A stretch of DNA of 6,336 nt, from positions 776-7,111 of the forward strand of contig DJDY01000105.1 in assembly GCA_002435585.1 (NCBI GenBank), in the 5' to 3' direction. Under the pieces are notes generated by a model, which worked only from the letters and a program-made list of their open reading frames with translations, was not told where the DNA came from and made no database searches. Below, one piece after another: positions 1 to 5,077 of the stretch (position 1 is its first letter; the number at the start of each line of letters is the position of its first letter). The stretch is from Lachnospira sp. UBA5912 (GTDB lineage: Bacteria; Bacillota; Clostridia; Lachnospirales; Lachnospiraceae). The translations under genes were made by a program, and so were the position numbers.

Positions 1-32
1 ATAAGAAACAGGGTAAAAGAAAGAAGGGGTAA
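1..32 (+). CDS. C-terminal end of an upstream gene (partial, tentative)
   Basis: The third reading frame is open from the left edge to a TAA at 30-32 and reads KKQGKRKKG before the stop. A run of lysines and arginines ending in glycine looks like the disordered basic tail of a protein rather than noncoding sequence, and its stop lies only two bases before the start of the next gene. The ribosome binding site of that gene (about 23-29) would lie inside these last codons, a typical tight operon junction. Only nine codons are visible, so the gene cannot be identified and the call rests on arrangement and composition alone. Confidence 0.4.
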   Translation, partial: KKQGKRKKG

Positions 33-34
33 AA

Positions 35-592
35 TTGGAGAATAATAACAAAAGAGTTGTTGGCAACAGACAGCATATCAATAATGATGAAAAGATGAAG
101 ATTAATATGAGGGCAGAGCTTGATGAGCATTATACAGTGCTTAAGGAATGTCCTAACTGTGGCACAAGAATGGTATATGTATATGGAGAAACATACGAAT
201 GTCCTAAGTGTGGTGCCAAAGAATTCACAGAATTTGGTAAGATAAGAGATTATCTTGAAAAGCACGGACCACAGAATGCAGTTACAATAGCTGATGCAAC
301 AGGTGTAAGTGTTAAGACTATACAGAAGTTCTTATATCAGGGTCGTATCGAGATACCAGATGGCTCTGGTTCATATATTAAGTGCCAGATGTGTGGTGCA
401 GAGCTAAGATACGGAAGATTTTGCCCGGAGTGTTCAGCTAAGCTTAGCAAGGATAATTCATCTATGGTATATGTTGGAGAGAAGCCAAAGCATAAGATGG
501 ATCACGATGGCAAGATGCATACACTTGATGAAAGTGAGATGAAGAATGTATCAAGAAAGCCAGTTGCAATGAGAAGAAAAGACAAGAAATAA
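35..592 (+). CDS. Double zinc-ribbon / helix-turn-helix protein, YvyF (TIGR03826)-like
   Basis: This 185-residue soluble protein has two four-cysteine zinc knuckles, Cys39-x2-Cys42 with Cys56-x2-Cys59 and Cys117-x2-Cys120 with Cys130-x2-Cys133. Between them, about residues 66-104, is a helix-turn-helix-like stretch (AVTIADATGVSVKTIQKFL, then GRI). The order of a ribbon, an 'ATGVSVKTIxKFLxxGRI' segment and a second ribbon ending in 'GRFCPECS' resembles the flagellar-operon protein YvyF of Bacillus and its clostridial relatives, whose function is poorly known. The N-terminal 35 residues and the C-terminal 45 residues are polar, charged and probably disordered; the tail ends RRKDKK. The start is TTG at 35, chosen because GAAGGGG (23-29) sits 5 bases upstream; the first in-frame ATGs (95 and 107) have no good ribosome binding site, and the cysteine motifs begin only at residue 39, so a shorter form would still keep them. 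No flagellar gene is visible nearby. A role in nucleic-acid binding or regulation is inference only. Confidence 0.85.
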   Translation: MENNNKRVVGNRQHINNDEKMKINMRAELDEHYTVLKECPNCGTRMVYVYGETYECPKCGAKEFTEFGKIRDYLEKHGPQNAVTIADATGVSVKTIQKFLYQGRIEIPDGSGSYIKCQMCGAELRYGRFCPECSAKLSKDNSSMVYVGEKPKHKMDHDGKMHTLDESEMKNVSRKPVAMRRKDKK

Positions 593-640
593 AAAAGCCG
601 CTGTATATTGAAATATAACAATCAATATACAGCGGCTTTT
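593..640. terminator. Bidirectional intrinsic terminator between convergent units
   Basis: AAAAGCCGCTGTATATTG (593-610) is a perfect 18-bp inverted repeat with 623-640, separated by a 12-base AT-rich loop. The arms end in A and T tracts: on the plus strand the right arm ends in TTTT, and on the minus strand the transcript ends in six U (complement of 591-596). The GC-rich part of the stem (GCCGCTG) lies next to the tracts on both sides. It begins directly after the stop codon of the zinc-ribbon gene and lies about 55 bases beyond the uxaC stop, so it can end transcription from both sides. Confidence 0.93.
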
Positions 641-695
641 AGTTTAATATTATTAACAAATGAATGTCTATAATACTATTTGTCCGTGCTTAATC

Positions 696-2102
696 TTATA
701 AGTTAAAACCAAAGTAACGAACTGCATTGTTGTAAGAGATACCTTCAACAATCTTCTTAAGAGCCTTCTCATCGTTAGGATATTCACCATTTTCAACCCA
801 TCCACCGATAAGTTCGCACATGATTCTTCTGAAGTATTCATGTCTTGTGTAAGATAAGAAGCTTCTTGAATCTGTAAGCATACCTATGAAGTTACCAAGT
901 AAGCTTAAGTTAGCAAGGCTTGTCATCTGGTTTGTCATACCAACCTTATGATCGTTGAACCACCAAGCTGAACCCTGCTGAATCTTACCAACTGCCTTAG
1001 AATCCTGGAAACATCCGATTACAGTTCCGATAGCAGCGTTAACTGAAGGGTTAAGTGAGTAGATGATAGTCTTTGGAAGTTCATCTGTGCTGTTAAGAGC
1101 GTTGAGGAACTGAGCCATCTCTGCTGAACAGTCATAAGTGTTGATACAGTCATATCCTGTATCTGGTCCTAACTGGTTGTATCTTAATACGTTGTTATCA
1201 CGGATAGTACCATAATGTAACTGCATTACCCAGTTAAGCTTGTTGTATTCCTTACCTACAGATACCATGAAAGCTGTCTTAAACTTGTTCATTTCCTCTG
1301 TTGTAACAGCCTCACCTGATAATCTCTTAGCAAAGATAGCTTCGATTTCAGCATCTGTATAAGGCTTATACATAACGTATTCAAGAGCATGGTCAGAAAC
1401 TGAGCATCCCATTGAATCAAAGAACTGCATTCTGTTTCTTAAAGCATCAATAAGGGCAGCGAATGAATTAACCTTGATTCCGCTTACATCTGATAATGTG
1501 TTAAGGTATTCAAGATATTCAGGCTTTTCGATATTCATGGCCTTATCAGGTCTCCATGCTGGAAGAACCTTTACGTCAAATGTATCATCGTTAGCTAATA
1601 CCTTATGCCATTCGAGTGAATCAACAGGATCATCTGTTGTACAGATTAACTTAACGTTAGACTGCTTGATAAGGTTTCTAACTGACATAGAATCTTCCTG
1701 TAACTTAGCGTTGCAAAGATTCCATACTTCTTCAGCTGTATCACCATTTAAGATGCCGTTGTAGCCGAAGTATCTCTGAAGTTCAAGGTGGCTCCAGTGG
1801 TAAAGTGGATTACCGATAGCCATCTCAAGTGTTTCAGCCCACTTCTGGAACTTTTCGCGGTCAGAAGCATCACCTGTGATGTACTTCTCATCAACACCAT
1901 TAGTTCTCATCTGACGCCACTTATAGTGGTCACCGCCGAGCCATACCTGTGTAATATTCTCGAACTTTCTGTCTTCTGCGATTTCCTTAGGGTTGATATG
2001 ACAGTGATAATCAACGATAGGCATCTTGTCAGCATAGTCGTGGAAGAGGTGCTGTGCTGTAGGTGTTGAAAGTAAAAAGTCTTTGTCCATGAATTGTTTC
2101 AT
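696..2102 (-). CDS. uxaC: Glucuronate/galacturonate isomerase UxaC
   Basis: Uronate isomerase (EC 5.3.1.12) is a cytoplasmic enzyme that converts D-galacturonate to D-tagaturonate and D-glucuronate to D-fructuronate, the first step of hexuronate breakdown. The 468 residues match the usual family length of about 470, so the gene is complete. It shows the family's signature blocks: MPIVDYHCHINP at about 27-38 with the metal-binding pair His33/His35 of the amidohydrolase superfamily, WLGGDHYKWRQMR near 54-66, MQLHYGTIRDNN with His296, SLNPSVNAAIGTVIGCFQD, GSAWWFNDHKVGM, and MLTDSRSFLSYTRHEYFRRI with Asp411. The start ATG has an AGGAGG ribosome binding site at 2113-2118 on the minus strand. It begins only 21 bases after the stop of the lacI-type gene, so the two are almost certainly co-transcribed and UxaC falls under the regulator's own promoter. 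Transcription should end in the shared terminator at 593-640. Codon use is strongly biased, consistent with high expression. Confidence 0.98.
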   Translation of the reverse strand: MKQFMDKDFLLSTPTAQHLFHDYADKMPIVDYHCHINPKEIAEDRKFENITQVWLGGDHYKWRQMRTNGVDEKYITGDASDREKFQKWAETLEMAIGNPLYHWSHLELQRYFGYNGILNGDTAEEVWNLCNAKLQEDSMSVRNLIKQSNVKLICTTDDPVDSLEWHKVLANDDTFDVKVLPAWRPDKAMNIEKPEYLEYLNTLSDVSGIKVNSFAALIDALRNRMQFFDSMGCSVSDHALEYVMYKPYTDAEIEAIFAKRLSGEAVTTEEMNKFKTAFMVSVGKEYNKLNWVMQLHYGTIRDNNVLRYNQLGPDTGYDCINTYDCSAEMAQFLNALNSTDELPKTIIYSLNPSVNAAIGTVIGCFQDSKAVGKIQQGSAWWFNDHKVGMTNQMTSLANLSLLGNFIGMLTDSRSFLSYTRHEYFRRIMCELIGGWVENGEYPNDEKALKKIVEGISYNNAVRYFGFNL

Positions 2103-2112
2103 AGTTCTTAAT

Positions 2113-2118
2113 CCTCCT
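2113..2118 (-). promoter_or_regulatory. Ribosome binding site of uxaC
   Basis: The minus strand reads AGGAGG, a perfect core Shine-Dalgarno, with 10 bases between it and the uxaC ATG. It lies in the 21-base gap after the regulator's stop codon (2124-2126), which fixes the uxaC start and supports translation from a joint mRNA. Confidence 0.9.
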
Positions 2119-2123
2119 GTGAA

Positions 2124-3128
2124 TTAAAAATGTGTTGTATTGCGTTTTATAATATCAGCAGCGATAATACTGTGTTTATCAGCATCTTCACCGCACAATA
2201 CCTTCATAAGAACATCTACGGCTTTGGTTGAAAGCTGTTCAACGTGGCTGTCGATAGATGTCAGTTCTGGTTCTGTACATATAGAAAGAACCGAATTATT
2301 ATAGCCAATAATCTCAAGACTATCAGGAACACTGATAGAGTGTGAGTGTGCATACTTAACTGCACCGGCTGCAAGCGAGTCATCAGAAGTGACTACTGCA
2401 TCGAAAGGAAGCTTCTTATCATAAAGCTCATTAAGATATTCCTTCGCGTGTGATATATTCTTTCCACACAGATGACTATAGTCAGAAGGAAGAGTGATGC
2501 CTGCTTCCGCTAAAGCTTTCATATAGCCAGCATACTTGTTCATTCCACTATATGATCTGCTTGTATATAAGTAGACTATATTACGATGACCGTTATTTAT
2601 CAAGAGTTTTGTTGCATTATAAATAGCAATTTCATCATTGCACATAACTGAATATATGTTAGGTGCATCGAGATATCCGTTAGCAAGAACTATCGGGATG
2701 TCTTTAGCTGCATCTATAATATAATCATTAGTGTGGGAACCAGTATTTTCAACAAACTGTGAACCAGCAAGAATAATACCATCAACACGTTTACTAAGGA
2801 GAAGTTCAAGATATTTCTTCTTATTATTATAGTCCCTACCTGTGCAGCATAGTATAGAATCATAACCATACTTTCTTAATTCCTGTTCAAGGTAATATAC
2901 TGCATTGGCAAGGTAAATATCTGAGGAATCAATACACATGATACCAATAGTTTTCATTGTATTAAGACCTAATCCTCTTGCGAATACATTAGGTGTGTAA
3001 TCTAATTCTTTGATAGCGGCAAGAACCTTATCTTTAGTTTTTAAAGATACCTTGGCGTTGCCGTTAAGAACTCTCGAAACAGTGGCAATGGAAACACCAG
3101 CTTTCTTGGAAACATCATATATATTCAT
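2124..3128 (-). CDS. LacI-family transcriptional regulator, probable hexuronate repressor (ExuR-like)
   Basis: This is a 334-residue DNA-binding regulator of normal LacI length. The N-terminal helix-turn-helix is canonical (MNIYDVSKKAGVSIATVSRVLNG, residues 1-23, shown in two overlapping parts: IYDVSKKAGVS and IATVSRVLNG). It is followed by the linker with LDYTPN at 42-47 and the hinge ARGLGL at 50-55, and then a periplasmic-binding-protein-like sugar-sensing domain (about 62-334). The start chosen is ATG at 3126-3128, not the in-frame GTG at 3147-3149. AGGAG lies six bases before this ATG, would be coding if the GTG were used, and LacI proteins normally begin a few residues before the helix-turn-helix. 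The gene is first in a unit with uxaC and diverges from uxaBA, and palindromes of LacI type flank both promoters. By analogy with ExuR of Bacillus subtilis it probably represses both units and itself, released by a uronate-pathway intermediate; the ligand is not visible from sequence. Its codon use is less biased than that of the enzymes. Confidence 0.95.
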   Translation of the reverse strand: MNIYDVSKKAGVSIATVSRVLNGNAKVSLKTKDKVLAAIKELDYTPNVFARGLGLNTMKTIGIMCIDSSDIYLANAVYYLEQELRKYGYDSILCCTGRDYNNKKKYLELLLSKRVDGIILAGSQFVENTGSHTNDYIIDAAKDIPIVLANGYLDAPNIYSVMCNDEIAIYNATKLLINNGHRNIVYLYTSRSYSGMNKYAGYMKALAEAGITLPSDYSHLCGKNISHAKEYLNELYDKKLPFDAVVTSDDSLAAGAVKYAHSHSISVPDSLEIIGYNNSVLSICTEPELTSIDSHVEQLSTKAVDVLMKVLCGEDADKHSIIAADIIKRNTTHF

Positions 3129-3134
3129 ATCCGA

Positions 3135-3139
3135 CTCCT
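3135..3139 (-). promoter_or_regulatory. Ribosome binding site that decides the lacI-type gene start
   Basis: The minus strand reads AGGAG, followed by six bases (TCGGAT) and then ATG at 3128-3126. This spacing is ideal. It places the start at the methionine just before the helix-turn-helix and argues against the GTG seven codons upstream, which has no purine-rich site in front of it (the bases before it are AATAATTT). Confidence 0.85.
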
Positions 3140-3160
3140 GTGGGTGCACAAATTATTAAA

Positions 3161-3174
3161 TGTAAGCACTTACA
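3161..3174. promoter_or_regulatory. Putative LacI-type operator O1 (lacI-uxaC side)
   Basis: TGTAAGCACTTACA is a palindrome with perfect 6-bp arms (TGTAAG/CTTACA) around a two-base centre. It lies between the predicted start site of the lacI-uxaC transcript (about 3181) and the gene's ATG, at roughly +8 to +21, where a bound repressor would block initiation or early elongation. The sequence shares 12 of 14 positions with the site in front of uxaB. The regulator encoded next door is the obvious candidate to bind it. The centre CA instead of CG makes it a weaker match to the CcpA cre consensus. Confidence 0.75.
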
Positions 3175-3187
3175 TATTGATAATGCG

Positions 3188-3216
3188 ATTATACAATGGT
3201 ATTATTATAAAAGCAA
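3188..3216 (-). promoter_or_regulatory. Promoter of the lacI-uxaC unit
   Basis: On the minus strand TTGCTT (3216-3211) is followed after exactly 17 bases by a perfect TATAAT (3193-3188). The expected start site is about 3181, giving a leader of roughly 53 bases that contains operator O1. The -35 box is weak, but the -10 box and spacing are consensus. Other AT-rich hexamers are present nearby, so the choice is good but not certain. Confidence 0.65.
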
Positions 3217-3219
3217 GTG

Positions 3220-3227
3220 TGTAAGTG
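3220..3227 (+). promoter_or_regulatory. Isolated operator half-site near the lacI -35 box
   Basis: TGTAAGTG is identical to the first eight bases of operator O1 read on its minus strand. It lies four bases upstream of the lacI-uxaC -35 box. No matching right arm follows (the next bases are TATTTT). It could be an auxiliary contact or chance in this AT-rich stretch. Confidence 0.3.
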
Positions 3228-3275
3228 TATTTTTATTGTACTTTGGTAATATGGTCATGTATACAAAAATAAATA

Positions 3276-3304
3276 TTGACGAAAACCATATTTAAGTATA
3301 TCAT
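3276..3304 (+). promoter_or_regulatory. Promoter of the uxaB-uxaA unit
   Basis: TTGACG (3276-3281) and TATCAT (3299-3304) each match the vegetative sigma-factor boxes at five of six positions and are separated by exactly 17 bases. The expected start site is about 3311, giving a leader of some 94 bases before uxaB. Operator O2 begins about ten bases after the start site, so the promoter is strong but well placed for repression. Confidence 0.75.
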
Positions 3305-3320
3305 AGTTTGTGAAAGATTA

Positions 3321-3334
3321 TGAAAGCGCTTACA
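3321..3334. promoter_or_regulatory. Putative operator O2 (uxaB side), also a full match to the CcpA cre consensus
   Basis: TGAAAGCGCTTACA is a 14-bp palindrome around CG with one mismatched pair, differing from O1 at two positions. It lies at about +11 to +24 of the uxaB transcript, mirroring O1 on the other side. It also satisfies every position of the cre consensus TGWAANCGNTNWCA used by CcpA, itself a LacI-family protein. Whether the neighbouring regulator, CcpA or both bind cannot be decided from sequence. Confidence 0.75.
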
Positions 3335-3367
3335 TGCACTTCGAGATACCATTTACTGGTTAATAAT

Positions 3368-3385
3368 CAGGGATAAAATACCCTG
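3368..3385 (+). other. Small hairpin in the uxaB leader
   Basis: CAGGG (3368-3372) can pair with CCCTG (3381-3385) around an eight-base AT-rich loop, ending five bases before the uxaB ribosome binding site. A weaker four-base stem, ACCA (3348-3351) with TGGT (3357-3360), precedes it. These may protect or tune the mRNA start, but stems this short are common by chance. Confidence 0.3.
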
Positions 3386-3390
3386 TAGAA

Positions 3391-3397
3391 AAAGGAG
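3391..3397 (+). promoter_or_regulatory. Ribosome binding site of uxaB
   Basis: AAAGGAG lies seven bases before the ATG at 3405 and fixes the start. It directly follows the small leader hairpin. Confidence 0.85.
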
Positions 3398-3404
3398 ATT
3401 TAAT

Positions 3405-4919
3405 ATGCAGAGATTAAACAAGAGTATTACACATGCAGTAGACAGACCTGTAAAGGTTATGCAGTTTGGTGAAGGTAACTTCCTTAGAGCATTCGTAGAT
3501 TATATCTTCGATGTTACTAACGAAAAGACAGATTTCAACGGTGGTGTTGTTATCGTTAAGCCAATCGAGTTTGGTACACTTGACAGATTCCACGATCAGG
3601 AATGCCAGTACACACTTCAGTTAAGAGGTTTCGTAGATGGACAGCCTAAAGAAATCACACGTCAGATTACATCTGTAGTTGATGCTGTAGCAGCTATCGA
3701 AGATTATGATAAGTACATTGAATATGGTACAAGTGAAACACTTAGATTTATTGTTTCTAACACAACAGAAGCAGGTATCGTATATGACGAGACAGATAAC
3801 GATCCTAATGCTCGTCCTCCTAAGACATATCCTGGTAAGCTTACACAGCTTCTTTACAAGAGATATCAGAAGTTTAACGGAGCAGCTGATAAGGGACTTA
3901 TCTTACTTCCATGCGAACTTATCGCTGATAATGGTATTGAATTAAAGAAGTGCATTATGAAGTTTATAGAACTCTGGGGTCTTGAAGATGGTTTCAAGGA
4001 CTGGGTTAACAAGTATTGCTCATTCTGTCCAACACTTGTAGATAGAATTGTTCCAGGTTATCCAAGAGAAGATGCAGCTAAGCTTTGCGAAGAGTGGGGA
4101 TATGAAGATCAGCTTATCGACAGAGCTGAGATATTTGGTCTTTGGGTTGTAGAAAGCGATTCTAACCTTCCACTTGAACAGCTTGAGAAGGAACTTCCAT
4201 TCAAGGAAGCCGGACTTAATGTAGTATTTACAAAGGATCATCATCCATACAAGGAAAGAAAGGTAAGAATCCTTAACGGATCACATACTTCTTTCGTATT
4301 AGCTTCTTTCCTTGCAGGTAATGATAACGTAGAAAACTCTATGAAGGATCCAGTTATCAGAAAGTACATGGAAGAAACACTTTACAACGAAGTTATTCCT
4401 ACACTTTCACTTTCTAAGGAAGATTGTGAAGAGTTCGCTAAGGCTGTTATCGACAGATTCCTTAACCCATTCGTAGATCACAGATTATTAAGTATCTCAC
4501 TTAACTCTGTATCTAAGTGGGAAGCAAGATGTCTTCCATCATTCTTAGGATATGTTAAGAAGTTTAACAAGCTTCCTAAGTACCTTACATTCTCTATCGC
4601 AGCACTTATGAGCTTCTATACATCACAGACAGAGGCAGAGTTCAACGGTGGTATTGTATTAAAGGGTAACAGAAACGGTGAAGAGTACAACATCACAGAT
4701 GATAAGGCTGTACTTGACTTCTTCAGAGATAATTCTGGTAAGTCACCTGCTGAATTCACACATGCTTACTTAAGCAACACTAAGTTCTTTGGTGGCGAAG
4801 ACCTCTCTAAGGTTCTTGACCTTGAGGAAGTTATCACAGGATATATCACAGATATCAGAGAAAGAGGCATGAGAGCAGTAGTTAACGATTTAGCTCTTGA
4901 TGATGAAGAATTAGCTTAA
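3405..4919 (+). CDS. uxaB: Tagaturonate reductase (altronate oxidoreductase) UxaB
   Basis: This cytoplasmic NADH-dependent enzyme (EC 1.1.1.58) reduces D-tagaturonate, made by UxaC, to D-altronate. At 504 residues it is slightly longer than the usual 480 or so and appears complete. The N-terminal nucleotide-binding domain starts with VMQFGEGNFLRAFVDYIFD (about 18-36), the block typical of UxaB. The C-terminal mannitol-dehydrogenase-type domain carries KVRILNGSHTSF with Lys286, Asn291 and His294, the K-x4-N-x2-H catalytic pattern of polyol-specific long-chain dehydrogenases, and later blocks such as DRFLNPFVDHRLLSISLNSVSKW. The related fructuronate reductase UxuB is the main alternative, but the FGEGNFLRAF block and the following uxaA gene favour UxaB. 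It is the first gene of its unit, with its own strong promoter. Its codon use is very biased, suggesting high expression when induced. Confidence 0.96.
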   Translation: MQRLNKSITHAVDRPVKVMQFGEGNFLRAFVDYIFDVTNEKTDFNGGVVIVKPIEFGTLDRFHDQECQYTLQLRGFVDGQPKEITRQITSVVDAVAAIEDYDKYIEYGTSETLRFIVSNTTEAGIVYDETDNDPNARPPKTYPGKLTQLLYKRYQKFNGAADKGLILLPCELIADNGIELKKCIMKFIELWGLEDGFKDWVNKYCSFCPTLVDRIVPGYPREDAAKLCEEWGYEDQLIDRAEIFGLWVVESDSNLPLEQLEKELPFKEAGLNVVFTKDHHPYKERKVRILNGSHTSFVLASFLAGNDNVENSMKDPVIRKYMEETLYNEVIPTLSLSKEDCEEFAKAVIDRFLNPFVDHRLLSISLNSVSKWEARCLPSFLGYVKKFNKLPKYLTFSIAALMSFYTSQTEAEFNGGIVLKGNRNGEEYNITDDKAVLDFFRDNSGKSPAEFTHAYLSNTKFFGGEDLSKVLDLEEVITGYITDIRERGMRAVVNDLALDDEELA

Positions 4920-4935
4920 TTACATGAGCAGTTTA

Positions 4936-4977
4936 TTGATAAGTGCCAGATGGTTTATAGTTCATCACATTTATCAA
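4936..4977 (+). other. Imperfect stem-loop after uxaB
   Basis: TTGATAAGTG (4936-4945) pairs with CATTTATCAA (4968-4977) over ten pairs with one G-U. Inside the loop GATG (4949-4952) can pair with CATC (4963-4966). The stem is AT-rich and no U run follows, so it is not a standard terminator. It is placed 17 bases after the uxaB stop, where a processing or 3'-end stabilising structure could sit. Confidence 0.4.
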
Positions 4978-4988
4978 AACTTAAGTTT
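4977..4988. repeat. Perfect 12-bp palindrome AAACTTAAGTTT
   Basis: The sequence AAACTTAAGTTT equals its own reverse complement. It overlaps the last base of the preceding stem-loop. Its arm CTTAAG does not resemble the TGTAAG operators, and no clear promoter lies next to it, so a protein-binding role is unproven. Confidence 0.4.
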
Positions 4989-5023
4989 CAGCTTTGATTT
5001 ATATTGTATTTTAAAGCATTAAT

Positions 5024-5053
5024 AAGGGCGGGTGTTCTTTTTCATCCGCCCTT
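5024..5053 (+). other. GC-rich intercistronic hairpin before uxaA
   Basis: AAGGGCGGGTG (5024-5034) pairs with CATCCGCCCTT (5043-5053) over eleven pairs including one G-U, around the loop TTCTTTTT. It is the strongest RNA structure in the uxaB-uxaA gap and one of the few GC-rich stretches nearby. The bases after it (GTATATTG) lack a U run, so full termination is doubtful; partial termination, mRNA protection or separation of uxaB and uxaA expression are all possible. The uxaA ribosome binding site starts only 13 bases later and remains free. Confidence 0.65.
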
Positions 5054-5066
5054 GTATATTGATTAC

Positions 5067-5072
5067 AGGAGG
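5067..5072 (+). promoter_or_regulatory. Ribosome binding site of uxaA
   Basis: AGGAGG, a perfect core Shine-Dalgarno, lies five bases before the ATG at 5078 and fixes the start of uxaA. Confidence 0.9.
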
Positions 5073-5077
5073 TAGTT

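Noticed and set aside
657..683. A separate terminator for uxaC from ACAAAT (657-662) and ATTTGT (678-683)
   Set aside because: The six-pair AT-only stem with a 15-base loop is too weak; the 18-bp repeat further on is far better.
1474..2069. Two open frames on the plus strand (1474-1764 and 1788-2069) opposite uxaC
   Set aside because: They lie wholly inside uxaC, have no ribosome binding site, and their translations show no recognisable family; they follow from the codon bias of uxaC.
3706..4244. Open frames inside uxaB on both strands (3706-3945 plus, 4020-4244 minus)
   Set aside because: They are fully contained in uxaB, have no credible start signals and match no family I recognise.
4936..5024. 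A separate promoter for uxaA
   Set aside because: TTGATA at 4936 is a good -35 box but no -10 box follows at 16-18 bases, and TTGATT at 4994 is followed only by CATTAA or ATTAAT-like hexamers. Neither is convincing against the AT-rich background.
4920..5077. A riboswitch or small gene in the uxaB-uxaA gap
   Set aside because: Only simple hairpins are present, with none of the multi-helix conserved cores of known riboswitch classes that I can recognise, and no short frame with a ribosome binding site.
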